A DNA stretch of 64,000 bases, from assembly GCA_949152475.1 (NCBI GenBank), contig OX424563.1:25207001-25271000 (forward strand). The letters are read 5' to 3'. This DNA is from Terebella lapidaria (lineage: Eukaryota; Annelida; Polychaeta; Terebellida; Terebellidae). The translations under genes and the position numbers were made by a program. This document shows positions 21,512 through 34,339 of the stretch, in pieces; the first letter of the stretch is position 1, and each line of letters begins with the position of its first letter. The notes below the pieces were generated by a model, which worked only from the letters and a program-made list of their open reading frames with translations, ran no database searches and was not told the origin of the DNA.

Positions 21512-23192
21512 TGGTCAACGTCTGCTTACATGTCAGTATATATTAGATATATTCAAGCACTCCGCGGGCATGGCATCCATAATTCACCCTATATGCAATA
21601 ATGACCGTTCAAGTAGGCCTAGGTCTATAATTTATCCAGCATATTAGTCAAGGAAACATTGTGAAATTGCACGTTTTAACGTTTAACTCCCAAATACTGT
21701 CTTCATACCATCAGTAAAAAAACGTAGGATCCACCAAGAATGAACATACATGTGTACGCAGCATCACAATTTGTTATTGTGTAGTGTTCAGCCTTGCGTG
21801 CAGCAATACAAACGTTATGTGTGGCAGTGGTTCCTCTCTTCAATTAGAAAATACCGTATAGGCTACATGACTAGAATCTGTGAGCGCTACGCAACGATGC
21901 TGCTCGCACATCACACTGACTGCTGACTGGAGTTTCTTCGAATCCGACATGTTTCGTCACGGTTGGCTGAATATGTACCGAAAATGTGTCGTTTGATGCC
22001 AAATGAAATTTTTAATGTAAAGATAGCATGCACTGCTTTCGCACTGATTTTTGACATTAGAGCGTTGGGGGCGAAGCCCCCAACCCTCTACATGTCTATG
22101 TGCTGACTTTTTCATGGAGGTTTCATGCCAGCCTATCGACGCCCGTTTTGGCATGTAACTTTTTGTACACCCACTTCAAATGAGGATTTTCTTCGTCCTT
22201 GACATAAAATCTCTCGATTTGATGGCAAGCTTTGAATATTCCACAGATGTATAATGCATAAATCGATGTGTTAGGTTTGAGAAAATTACGCAAAATGGTC
22301 AGCTCGTCTGAAAAAACGTCAAAATGGCGGAGCCGATGGAAATTCACGTTCCCAGAATGCAAAGCAAATATTACCGCAATGACGCGTACTTTGGAACGCA
22401 CAATTTTCTGTGCAGCATTTCGTGCATGCATGTACATGTAACCTCGCGTGTGGCCTTCTTTGGCGTTATGAAGTGAACACAACGATTCGTCTGCGATACC
22501 ACGACTACATTTACCGTAATTTGACATATTTCATCACATGACAAGGCGTTCCATGCTGGATTGCGAAACCTTTTTATTTTAAACTGTTCTTTTAATTTGC
22601 TCAGTATGCATGTGTTATCTATATCATGATATCAGATGCAGATACTCCTCATAGTATCCAATATTTAAGGATATTTTATTGAGGTTCAATATCATTTTAT
22701 CAGGCGTATCTGTTTCATTGAGTTCAAAATAAATGTTTACTTATTAAGAATATGATTGAAGTACGCCTATGTGTTTCATCATAATATAGGGAAAGAATTG
22801 GAATCATATGGGGCATGATATGGTTCAGTTTTTTTTTGCGGGGGGGGGGGGTAACATTGTGTAAGATACATTCAGCTATCATGGTGCTGATGGTGTGCTC
22901 GAGCTCTAATGTCGTCTCCTGCAGTTATTTTATATATATTTCAGGTAGTTGATTTTAAAATTGATATTGATATCATGTTGATAACGATTTGAGGTCATTC
23001 TACAAAGACCGCACCAGTCCTGTATTTCATGCCCTGTTCTGGGATATTTATTCATGCATTGCGAAATAAGTGTCCTTTACATATTTTGGTCACCTTAATA
23101 TCCTTCATTGGTCTGTTCCGATGTTAATGAATAACGATTAGATTTGGTCATGTCTGGTCACTCGTCAATAGTATCATCCATTCGGATATATA
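21512..23192. other. Upstream of the sulfotransferase; unrecognised ORF and hairpin
   Basis: It holds the presumed promoter and 5' UTR of the sulfotransferase, with no clear core element. A 134-codon minus-strand open frame (22527-22123, beginning MSNYGKCSRG) has no family I recognise. Downstream of it is a perfect hairpin, GTTGGGGGC-GAA-GCCCCCAAC, at 22064-22084. The pair may be a fragment of a dispersed repeat. A poly-G tract lies at about 22842-22851. Confidence 0.4.
22064..22084. other. Perfect GC-rich hairpin
   Basis: A 9-bp stem (GTTGGGGGC / GCCCCCAAC) with a GAA loop in otherwise AT-rich DNA. Confidence 0.8.
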
Positions 23193-24004
23193 TCACAGGG
23201 CACAACCTGTTCAGTGATTCTAGGGGTATTTGATTCTGGGGGCAATGTTTTATGATTCTAGGGGGAATTCTTGTCAAAACAGGTGGGGTGTCCCTGAATA
23301 TTGAGCAAAAATGATATAAATTTTGCCGCGATCGAAACATTTATTATTCGATTAGTTGGCTCAATTGTTGCAGAGTGCACACAAAAGAGGTTTTCAATCA
23401 GGGTGTCTCTTACATTCGTGTATTAAGCTCCTCAAATTCCTGTTGACTGTCAAGGCTACAAGAAGTACTCAGGAATTATTCATTTTGAAGCATTTGGTTA
23501 TACATTTTTGACGCATGTTTCGAGTTGATTTTAGATAGAAAAAACATCACTATTTTCTTTGGTGATGAAATCAAAGCTAGAAAATGTCCTGATTTTATGC
23601 AAAATGGATTTTCCAGGAAAAATATGATTCTAGGGGCAGGCTACCATGATTCTGGGGGCAAACACCCATATATGTCCTGTAAAAAATCTTCTTAATAATA
23701 CTGCTGAAATAAACAGTTCCATGATTTTAACCTGTTTACATAAAGCCAATTCATGAATAATACTCTCTTCATATTTCCATATCTCTTCATATTTCCATAT
23801 CATAATCTCAAATGCTGCCTTGATATCAACTGATAATGTAAATATAGGCCTATAAGTAAAATTTTTATTACCTAAATAACATTTCTTTTTCATCCATATG
23901 ATGTTCGCGTGCCTTCGACGCTTTCAGCATGGACCGCGTAAGCCAGACCTGAGATTATTAAAGCAGCATTTCGTTAATTTGGAAGGTAAGACTCTGCATG
24001 TACA

Positions 24005-24222
24005 AATAATCACTGGGCGGGAGCTTGCCCATGATTCTTGACGAGTCAACTCGGTAAAAATCTTTCCTCGCAGGGGTATTGCTCGGCAAAAATCTTTAAT
24101 AACAGGGGCATCTGAAAGCCCATGCGACAAAAGATTTTTGCCGAGCAAAGCCCCTGCGAGGAAAGATTTTTACCGAGTTGACTCGTCAAGAATCATGGGC
24201 AAGCTCCCACCCAGTGATAATT
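24005..24222. repeat. Near-perfect 90-bp stem hairpin in the centre of the foldback
   Basis: 24005-24094 and 24132-24222 are reverse complements with only a few mismatches. They share CGAGGAAAGATTTTTACCGA and GCCCATGATTCTTGACGAG. The loop is about 37 bp. The low divergence compared with the outer arms suggests a later insertion or ongoing arm conversion. Confidence 0.9.
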
Positions 24223-24731
24223 GTGAAGTACTAACATCATTAGATTCAATACTCGCCCGCTTGACATCAATATGCCATGGGAATATGAAGAGAGTATTTT
24301 TCATGAATTGACTTTATGTAAACACGTTAAAATCATGGAACTGTTCATTTCAACAATATTATTAAGAAGAGGTAGATTCTATATCATAGCACATCAGCTA
24401 GGAATTCCGAACCTATTTGTAGAGTATCAGATTTCAAATCAATTGCTTTTTTCTGGCTCTTGAACAGAATTCATCATCTTTTACAGGACATATATGGGTG
24501 TTTGCCCCCCCAGAAGCATGGTAACCTACCTGCCTCTAGAATCATATTTTCCCCCAAAAATCCAATTTGCATAGAATCAACACATTTCCTAGCTTTAATT
24601 GCATCACCAAAGGAAATAGTGCTGTTTTTCCATCTAAAATCAACCCGAAACATAACCAAATGCTTCAAAATGTATGATTCTTGGGCATTTATTGTAGCCT
24701 CGACAGTCCGCCAGGAATTCGTGTAGCCTAA

Positions 24732-26305
24732 GGGGCCGGTCATTATTTACTGGGTGGGGGGGTTGGATGGTTTTTCCGAGAAATGAGTTTTGAAAGTTTG
24801 ACCCCCCCACCGATATCGAAAACCAATCTATGACCCCCCCACCAAGATCCAAAATGAAAGTATGACCCCCCCAATCCCCATGTATGAATATAAGGCTATG
24901 CTTCACAATTGACGACAATTACAACGCCCCAGTATCATAATATATATGATACTTGAATGCTTTTCACGCTTTATTTACATTTCTATTGAAACAATTGTGA
25001 CTTTTGTCGCAAATTTATGATACTATAACAATTATTACTTGTATGATACTAGCATATTCTTTTTCACTACACAAGCCATCGTTTCGGAGCCCACTTGAAA
25101 CACTCGAGACCTAGGTCAAAGATGATTCAGTTGATTCCTTGACTCCGAAATTTTGATGGAATGGAAAAAAATGTATGAAAACCCTCACGGACTGACTGGA
25201 CACCATAGCGAACTCGCGAAAAATACAGGGCTCTTCCACATATCATTGATGAGCAGGGAAGAATTGGTGAATCAGGCCATTCAGAACTGGTTTTTTTCTA
25301 GTCTTGAATCAGGTCTGTGTTGGCTCTATGATGGGCTCATAATGTTCTGCCACCATCCAAATCATGTGAGTCAGATTCACTACCCGGGTCATCCGGGGCA
25401 ATCCAGGACTATTTTGCCATTCTGTGTGAAAAGGTCCAGGTCTTTTACATGGTGGTTTGCGATAGTCCTGAGGTCTTCGGGGAATATCCTCAGCGGGGTC
25501 ATGTGTTGACAAACTTTTGAGTGGAAAACTGGTCTGTGGTTCTGGCATGCTGGTTCGGGTTCATCGTAAGGGATGATATGTTGCTCAAGGTGGTATGGAC
25601 TGGTTGATCCGTGGTTGGTTTGTGACAGGACCCTGCTGATCTGGGTTCATCCTTGCTGGCACCGTGTTCAGATACATAGTGCTGCTCCGTTAGGTCCAAA
25701 GTTGATTCTTGGTGACAATGTTTCAATCTGAGTGATGAGCGTTGATCAATGCACATCAGGGCTCAGAATTGCCACTTATGGGTAGCCATAGGCCCATAAC
25801 ATTTCAGATTTGCTCCCAGGCAATAGAGCTCTCGAGCCAATTGGCTGATGAAAATCGGTTTAAGGTAATATTGAAATATGCTTCTAGGAGCCAATTGGCT
25901 CCTAAAAATTGTTGAATAGTAGCGAAATAGAGCCTTTGGCTCCTGGATAAAATTATAAATTTTGAGCCCTGATGGACACGGATTGCGGCATCTCTCGATG
26001 TTGGTGTTCCTGGATGGTCCTCTGCGGGATCCGGTTTCAGTGAGATTCTGGCTTTACTGAAAATGTTCTGAAATTCCATCGCGTACTCCAATCAGTCCAT
26101 GTACTGATATTGAGTGAATTGTTTCCACCTAATTATTTAACTATTTTACTATTCAGATTTTCTCAAAATAAATCAATTTCAAACTCCGACCCCCCCAGTC
26201 CCATCGAAAATAAAAGTATGACCCCCCCAATAATGTTGAAAATGAAAGTGTGACCCCCCCAGTTTTTACCCAACCCCCCCCACCTGATAAATAATGACCG
26301 GCCCC
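24732..26305. mobile_element. PIF/Harbinger-like non-autonomous element, about 1.57 kb
   Basis: Perfect 18-bp terminal inverted repeats GGGGCCGGTCATTATTTA, followed by similar G-rich sequence to about 36 bp. TAA on both sides (24729-24731, 26306-26308) fits the 3-bp target duplication of PIF/Harbinger transposons. The subterminal regions carry several GACCCCCCCA units in direct orientation at both ends. There is no intact transposase frame. The element interrupts the right arm of the foldback and is itself interrupted by a smaller element at 25757. Confidence 0.8.
25757..25971. mobile_element. hAT-type MITE nested inside the PIF-like element, 215 bp
   Basis: Ends CAGGGCTCA and TGAGCCCTG, the CAGGG...CCCTG form typical of hAT. 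The flanking octamers ATGCACAT and ATGGACAC match at 6 of 8. Internally it has repeated GAGCCAATTGGCTCCT-like palindromes. Confidence 0.75.
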
Positions 26306-26724
26306 TAAAATCTCTTTTTGTATGCATTCTGCAACAATTGAGCCAACTAGTCGAATAATAAATGTTTTGATTGTGGTAGAAGTTATATCATTTTTGTTTA
26401 AAATTCAGAGACACTCCACCTGTTTTGACAAGAATTTCCCCTAGAATCATGAAACATTGCCCCAAGAATCATGGAACTTGCCCCTAGAATAGTAAAATAC
26501 CCCTAGAATCACTGAACCGGTTGTGCCCTATGAGGCTCTGGCAGGGGTTTTAGAAGAGATTGGACCAAGGGCAATGACATACAAGTCAGTATCGTGCATT
26601 GGCCTGTTTATGACCTATCAATTCCAACTGGAATTGTGAAAAAAAAGCCCAACGGCTAGGATAGGTTACCGGACAATTTTGTTTTAAACGTTGCAGGTGA
26701 TACATAGCCTTGATTTACCAGTTA

Positions 26725-27515
26725 AGGTCATCTTTGTTTCAATGTCACAAACAGGTGTGCTGCATATGACATTCTATGTGTTCATTATACAAATATAAAC
26801 TATTTCAAAAGTATTTTGTCTCTAGACGCCAATTTACACATTTCAGGTCAGTCGTGACCTTAGACATTTGGCCATCAAGGTCGTCTGAGATCAAATTCAA
26901 GATCACCAAAATATGTGCCTTATATATCACTTCTTATAAGTAAATATGACAACCCTAGCCTTCAATCCTAGATTTAGCCGTCAAGCATTTAAGTCACAGA
27001 GGCCAATTTACACGTTGAACGTCAGAAAATTAGCACTCAAGGTCATCTGAGGATCGAAGTCACCATTAGGTGTGCGATATATGAGTTCCTATATGTTCAT
27101 AATACAAACATAAGCTCTATCTACAAGCATATTATCTGTAGAGGCAAATACACATAAGCTCAGGAGGTAGTCTACAGTCAAGTTCAAAGTGCAAATGTTT
27201 TTGCCCCAGAAACCAATTTACACATTTTGTGTTAGACGTGACATTAAGATTTATAGCACTCAAGGTCATCTGAGGTCAAGTTCAATGCTACAATTAATTG
27301 TACCATATACAACTTCTTATATGCTCATAGTACAAACATCAGCTCTATCTATAAGCATTACGTCTGTAGAGACCAATTTACACATTTACACAGAATGACC
27401 TTGACATTTAGTCTCAATGTCGTCTGAGGTCATCCTTAAGGTCACCAAGAGATGTACCATATATGACTTCCTATGTTCTTACACATGTAATACAAACCTA
27501 AGCCCTATGTACAAC
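26725..27515 (+). repeat. Diverged tandem array, about 5 units of 150-220 bp
   Basis: Each unit contains, in order, AAGGTCATCTGAGGTCAA-like sequence, TACCATATATGACTTCCTAT, AATACAAACATAAGCTCTAT and GTAGAGACCAATTTACACAT, with substitutions and indels. Units begin near 26725, 26879, 27043, 27265 and 27418. It looks like an old satellite or a multimer of a dispersed repeat. Confidence 0.75.
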
Positions 27516-27542
27516 GGTTTTCACCTCCTACGATAAATTGTG

Positions 27543-28022
27543 CATATCAATTTTATGGGACCTTTCGAGTCCGCATATCGGACCTTTTAAGAGAATCAAG
27601 GCACTCCAACTTGATACACAATGTTAAGGACCTCATGTTTTGATACAAAACTGTCAAAACTGATCGGATAATTTTTCAGAAAACAGCCGGTAACTGAATT
27701 TTGGGCTTTTAGGGCCTTTTGAGTCTAAATTTCGAGCTTTTCGAGCGACCCGAACCACTCCATCTTTATATACAATGTCAGAAACCCCAATCAGCATTTA
27801 TTGAAACCAAAATATCAAAACTGATCAGGAAGTCAAAAATCAGGCCGTCCAAAATTGAGCGTTTTTGGCCATCATTTTGTGAAAATGGCCATCATTTTGT
27901 GAAAAACAAAATTGCGAAAATAAAAAAAGCAAGCATATTTTTGGCATCTTTGTGCAAAATTTCAGAAAGATTCGATTGCAAACTTCAATGATAACGCCAC
28001 GCCACGCCAATATGTTATCCAA
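27543..28022 (+). repeat. Diverged direct duplication, about 150-bp unit
   Basis: Two copies of a segment running from GGxCCTTTxGAGTC through ATACACAATGT to CAAAACTGATC, offset by about 153 bp. A 19-bp tandem pair GGCCATCATTTTGTGAAAA at about 27868-27905 follows, and then CGCCACGCCACGCC. Confidence 0.6.
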
Positions 28023-30360
28023 TATGCTAGCAAAAAAAATCCAAGAAGAGAAAATGTCACTGACACCTAGACGGCGAAATTTTCATTTTTCGGCCCAAAT
28101 CGCTTGTTGAGATTCTTTGAATGCATTTTGAAGGCCAAGTAATTTACGTTCGAATCGAAGTATGTCACGGTGAACTTATGTATGGAATAAACAGCTCTAG
28201 TGACATTCAGTCTTCAGGCTATTCGAGAAAACTGTCCAAATCGTCACGCGAAGAAAAGTAATTTGTTGCTTTGAAAAATTGTGGACAAAATAGGTTATTC
28301 AAACCCATATGCCATCGATGAATTTCAGAACTATGTGCAGAATGGTAGATCATGGTTGTCATGACGACAAGCATACATATTTTGACTGTGTTAGGGCTAT
28401 ATTTCATATCGCCATATTTCACGACAGAATGATATGCGATACAATAAATGGAAATTATGTATTAAAATAGTTTGTAACGCACCTAATTACAACAAATATT
28501 TACATATGATATCAAGAATGAAATGTTTGATAATTCGGTAATGAGATTACCACCAATTGGCACGAATGTCATAATATTTGAAGAACGAATAATTTTGATT
28601 ATGTACAAATATCACATTCATTTTGTCATTTCCCGTTAATCAAAACATGTAAATTTCAAACACATTTTGGGCTTACTTACGCATCAGAAAATAACTTTGA
28701 ATTGTGTGGAAACAAAAGTCAGCGAATCGAACACCAAGTAGGTCTAACTGGACAATTTGTGTTCGAATGGACATTGTCTGTAAACACTGATTAGGCCATG
28801 TTGATGTCAGCGGGCAGGTGAAACTAGCAATTATTTCAGCATTTTCCCCCAAAAAAACTAATGTTCTATCGGCCAAAAAACACCGAACGTCGAGAAATAT
28901 CCAGAAAACGTCGAGAAAACTAACTTCGCGACCAAGAATGTTGTTGTTGTTATGTTAGACGTTATCTATGTTCGTTTTTTCTCCTAGCTGGCTGGTACTT
29001 ATCGAAACAAAAATTGACGGGAAACAAAAAAAAACACAACACGGCATTGCGTACAATATATATTCCTCATCGAAGTTAGATCCATGTTAGAGATTCATCA
29101 CATTTTCATGCCTGAATAGACTCGATCTGAAGGAAAACATCCTGTATTTCAAGACTGCTTTATATTGCAAACTTTTCAGTTATAGCCATAGGGAGTCACT
29201 TTCTAGAATTTGGTTGCTATGCCCAGTGGGAAAACAATCTGAATTTCCATGTTCATTCAGGCAAAATTCAATGGTGGGTTCCACTGAAACATCAATTGCG
29301 ATATTGAATCATAACGTCTGTTCGGGCGGTATGTATATATATGCGTTGGAATCATAACGATCAAAACCGGTGTAAATGGAATGTCCCATGTATTTTAATC
29401 CCCCCCCCCCCCCCCCGAACATACCGAACATATATTCCTAGAGGAAATAGTCTGCCTGGACATGAGTGCCGGGGAGATAAGTCGATATGTTTTTGTAGGG
29501 CGCTATGGTTATTACAACCAAACTCGAACATTCTCACCCCGCCATAGCCATGGGCGGGTCAGTTGCAGTCCAAGGGCTTTTCACCACTCTCCCCAATCAA
29601 TCTCCGATTATGTAGCCTTTTTTTCTACATGAAAATGTATTATGATATTAGTTTGTTATTTCAATATCGCGAACGACTTTTTTGGGTAGTTATATCCAAT
29701 CAATCATGCACTTATCTCTTGCAAAAGCTTTGTCATTTTAAAATAATTTTTTTCCGAGCAACCAGATATTACTGAATATAATCTGTTGCCAAACTATTAT
29801 ACAAACTTGTATGTGGAACGATGGACTGTTCCTCAGATATTATTTTGTTGTCTCAATATAGTATGTCTTCGTCTTCATTAATTTGTAAGTTAATTAATGA
29901 ATGTAAATAGGGGTATCCAGATATAGATCCTTCAAAAGATCCTGAAAACTAACTATGATTGTTAAAGGGTTTAAACGCCTACCGACCCAATAATTGCCTA
30001 CTCTATTTCGAGCAAGAATGAAGTGCAAGTATGATAATTCTGGATTTCCAATCACAATGGTCTTGGATGATCAGTTAGTGCTGCGCAATGTGTTATTTCA
30101 ATATCACAACTCATGAACTCTATAAATTTGTTTCTTGAACATTCATGCACAATATACAGGCCAACTCTAGTTGAAAATTCGAAATTATGAAGACCAATGA
30201 TTTTGCAACTGCGCAGGAGGGACACACCAGTCGTATCAAAGATTTTCCATTAATAGAAATCTTTGGTCGTATCAAATATATTTGTCTCTAAAATGGTCAT
30301 TAGGAATTACTCGAGCAGGCTAATTCTTCTCGTGCCAGTCTTTGATTAGTACAAGCTTCT
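28023..30360. other. AT-rich intergenic DNA
   Basis: No gene or recognisable transposon seen. A 17-C homopolymer lies at 29400-29416. Confidence 0.5.
29400..29416 (+). repeat. Poly-C tract
   Basis: Seventeen consecutive C. Confidence 0.95.
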
Positions 30361-33300
30361 TTTACTCATGTCAACTCCCTTCAGATTCACATCCCTGTGA
30401 GGATAAGGTGAGACTCCTGAACGGGTCCCAGTTGTCTGCCAAATTGGCGGCGTCTTTTTTTCTTCAATTGTAATGCATGGGTCTTTGGAATGGATCGCCA
30501 TTTCTTATACATTTTCACCGACTTATTTAACTGGCAGTGTAAGAATAACGACAAAAGTATATAACGAAAGAATCCATTCAGTAACTTTTCGGACACTCCA
30601 TCTGTATCAAATTTGCGGTTCAATCTCGCCTTACGATGGTCTCAACCCGACCTTTCCCCTCACTCGCTATTAATCCCAATATATGGAACGATCGACGGAA
30701 ATAGGACTCAATTCCGTCCATGCCTCGCGCCCGATGACAGGACCGCGGACGAGTACCCAAAGCCCTCGGTATCATATTATTGGACGAAATTAAGTGGGCC
30801 TATAGAAATATTAATTATTCAGGAGCGAAATTGGACAATTGCTACCGCCCTTGCCTGAATTATTCCCGTTTTGGGAAAGGTCTCCTTGCCAGAGCGAGAA
30901 ATAACGGGTCTTTTGTGAGAGATAAAATGAGAACTTTTTGGTGGGACCATTGGCCGTTTTAGATGCGATAGATGAGTAACAAATTGGTGCTTTTTCCCCG
31001 TGGAAGTGGAGGGGACGCAGGACTCACTTGTCCATTGTGTGGGTATAGCCTGGGGGTATGGGGGGGGGGGTGAACCTGGTCCCCTTGGGAACCACGCAAC
31101 ATTAGGGGGAGAACAACGAATGCGACGAATTTTTTGTTGATATCTCAACTAACAATACCTCGGCAGCGATCGCCTTGACTTTGAGTAGCCTTTGGCATTC
31201 GTCGGGACATCAATATTTCGAACGGACGGGTGTTAAATTGTATCGCTTTGAGATGAGTGACACGCTGGGTGGGACCCACCGAGAGCGGTGGGAAGGGCCT
31301 CAGGGCTTGGAAACTCCCCAAGGGACGGGCCATGGGGACGAGGAACTGATCTCAACAGCAACGCAAGAATCCTTCCCAACTCGTATGAAGGGCTGATGGA
31401 TTTGTATTTGAAACAGTGACTCAATCCATGCATTTGCGAAAGGAGGTGACAATAAAACTTATCTTAACTTTGAAAGTGATATGCATTGCATGGTCAATTC
31501 CATTGTTAAGCTCCTACGTTAATTGCGGAATTCATTAACGGCCAGTGTCAAATCATTCTCGTAATAGAATAAAATATGTATTTCCGTATCGCGTTACCCG
31601 CAAGTCCACCGAAATGTGATCCATGCAGCGGCTCGTTAAGCCGTGGGCTGGTGGGATTAAGGACGGCTGATAATCCGTATGATCGAATCATCTGAGAGAT
31701 TAGCATATCGACTTTTGTCTGTAACTAGGCGTGATGGCAAAAACTGACAGATGACAGACTCCTGAAGTGAAGCGTTTTTCTCTGATCCTCTTCGAGGAAG
31801 TCAAGGAGAAATATCTGCATATGCCGAATTATTGGGATCGTGTTCTATTCATTGTTTTAGTAGTTTCAGCTTATAAATGTATAAAACAAGATATCATATA
31901 CTTAACTATGGGACAAGACAGTCGAAACAGAGCCATACTCTTTGCGACATTGGGCTTCTAATAGGCTCTTTTTCGAAGATTTCTGTGATAATATATTGAA
32001 TTCGTACAAAATTTATTGATATGAATTGCAATATGTATCATTTTGATTTGACCGCTTGGTTCAGATGAAAAAAAAAATCCCATGAATAAAACAATGCAAA
32101 TACATGTCACATTAAAAAATACGCGGCATTCTGGAAAATATAAGTATGTATCCCTACTGCATGGAATCTTATTTTTGTATTCAGAAATAGAAATATTCTC
32201 ATGTCTACCGATACTCAATATTCACTTTAATTCGTCTGAGTCGTTTCATTAGCCATGTAGCATTCATTTTCAACTAGCCTATAATTGTGCGACTACTAAT
32301 CGACAAGAATCTCGAAATAATTACAATCGTGCATGCCTGCGTATTATTGATAGGCACATGGAGATAGTAGGTCTAACAAATGTGGTGTCAATTGTTTGCA
32401 GTAAATTCCCGTTAATGAATAAACAAATACGGTGTTTGTATATTGTGCAACTTCCAGAACAAATAGATCAGAGCCTGTTTAGTATTCCTACTTTCACTTT
32501 CAACTTCCCTTGTCGACAAAGGGGACGGGCCCACCTCTTCAATTGCGGTCATTACGTCATAATTACCCAGGGATCCTTAGAGGAAACAACTCATAACCGC
32601 GGAGGTTTTCTTCTTCTTCCTCTTCTCCGCGCTGTTCACTTCGTGTGAGAAGGCCGTTGCCCGAGGCCGCAGCACGCTGCCGAAAACCTTCCGCGTGAAG
32701 AATGAGTCCCCACGTGGCCGTTTGCGGAGGCTAGGGAAATATGAAGTAATAAAACGAACAGACTTTACACATTTCAGATGATCGGGCCACGTCGGACTTT
32801 ACGTCGGGAAGAAGCGAGAGTGCACGGGGCCCCAAGTGTGGCATAATTATTGCGCCGCCGAGGTGATGGATGACCAGAGAGAGGCTCGCCGTGCCCAGAA
32901 CGAGGCGCGGGAACGTAGACTTGTTGAGTGGCGGTTCCTGTTCCGTTTTCCGGTTGGGCGCCGCGTAAGAAAGCGCCGCTTGGATCCCGACGGGGTCTCG
33001 ACGCGGGATAAATAAAAGCACCGCTGTGTTTTGGGCGCATTTGTTTGATTGGCTCGGTTCATTAGGGCGGATTTCTTCTCTGTTATTCTTTTTTTCTTAC
33101 TCCTGTTGCTTTCTTCCCTTCAACGCACGTTTCCAAGTGGAAAAAATAATGTCACGGGGCCTTGGTGACCCCCTGAACACTTTACACCGTCCGGAGGTAC
33201 ATATATCACCCATTTACAGTCACCGACGGTCCTAATAACGAAAAATGATCTATGATTATGCCGTGGAATTAAGCCAGGGAACGTGGGCATCTTTCACCGG

Positions 33301-33600
33301 CTATTGCCGTTGTGGAACGCGAACTTCATTGCTAACTAAGTGGTGAGGAATGGTGCCAAATGGCATGATTTATGCGGATATATCTATGGTGTAGTCTAAC
33401 TCGCGAGGTAGGCGCCCATAAACTTTGACCGTAAATGGTGAATTCCGTGCTTTACGTGGTCCCCGACGTATTGACGTTACGTCATTAATCAAACGTCAGC
33501 GCCGTCAATATCATACCGGAACAGCTACCGCGCCCGAAAATTGGCCGTAAATCGTACTTTAACCTGTCAATTTGGTAATTTTCATTTTGCCAATAGAGGG
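30361..33600. promoter_or_regulatory. GC-richer repeat-free island, candidate regulatory DNA downstream of EBF
   Basis: Composition and texture change abruptly from the AT-rich, transposon-rich DNA on either side and resemble the EBF intron at 45-64 kb. No exon is supported. It carries two EBF-type sites (CCCTTGGGAA at 31082-31091, CCCAAGGGA at 31317-31325) and CRE-like motifs (TTACGTCAT at about 32551, TGACGTTACGTCA at about 33473). Regulatory function is inferred. Confidence 0.4.
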
Positions 33601-34339
33601 CACCACTGTTGTAGAACGTCTGTAGTCTTGCCCAATGCATAGTACAGAAACTTCCTGGAAAATGAACGTGTACTTGTATTTGAGATTTTATCGCGTTTTT
33701 TTTTTATCAAAATGGGATGATTTATAGTAGTTTGTACACATACAGTATCATCTCCCAATTAGCTGACAGTGGTAATTTTCAAACACCTTTCTATTTCTAG
33801 CAGTTACGTACTTCTTTCCGTAAATGCGCTCCATGATCCAACTTTTGACAAGATTTCATTTTGGATGTAACATAACGTGATAATAATGTTGATATTGTTT
33901 GGGAATTATATCTTGTACACCAAGTTTTCTAAAATGAATGATGCTCACAAGTGATACAAAAGCAGTAGTGTAGTGCGAAACTTATTTCATTGTTTTGAAG
34001 AGTAATAATTGGTGCAGAATCTACAGAACTTTGTCATAACGTAACCATGCGTCTGACCGTTTTCGCCTCAAACAGCATAACGCCAGCGTATCACAAATTT
34101 ATCAATGAGTGATCTCCCATCGCTGGAGGGTTGACTTCGAAAATATAAATCTACACGGTACAATGTTTGTATAATGGCAAACTCAGATGGACCTGGTTGT
34201 TTTTAGAAATTTAGTTGCTAGTTTTATTCTATTGAATGAAATATCCCCAGTATTATGTTATAGTTTTCTGGGGTTTTGTGCAACAAATAAATTTGTCACT
34301 TATAATCGCCTAATGACGTCAACGTGACCTACATATATC
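33601..34339. other. AT-rich intergenic DNA
   Basis: Nothing recognised. Confidence 0.5.

Larger units (their letters stand above)
23193..26533. mobile_element. Large inverted-repeat (foldback) element with nested insertions
   Basis: The left arm, 23193-23835, is reverse-complementary to a right arm at 24258-26533 that is split by an inserted element at 24732-26305. Matched landmarks include GGCACAACC at the outer ends, AATTGTTGCAGA, CATTTTGAAGCATTTGG, AACAGTTCCATGATTTTAAC and ACTCTCTTCATATT. By eye the arms differ by roughly 15-20% and by indels of 45-100 bp. The spacer holds a second, younger hairpin (24005-24222). No transposase frame is visible. Confidence 0.85.
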
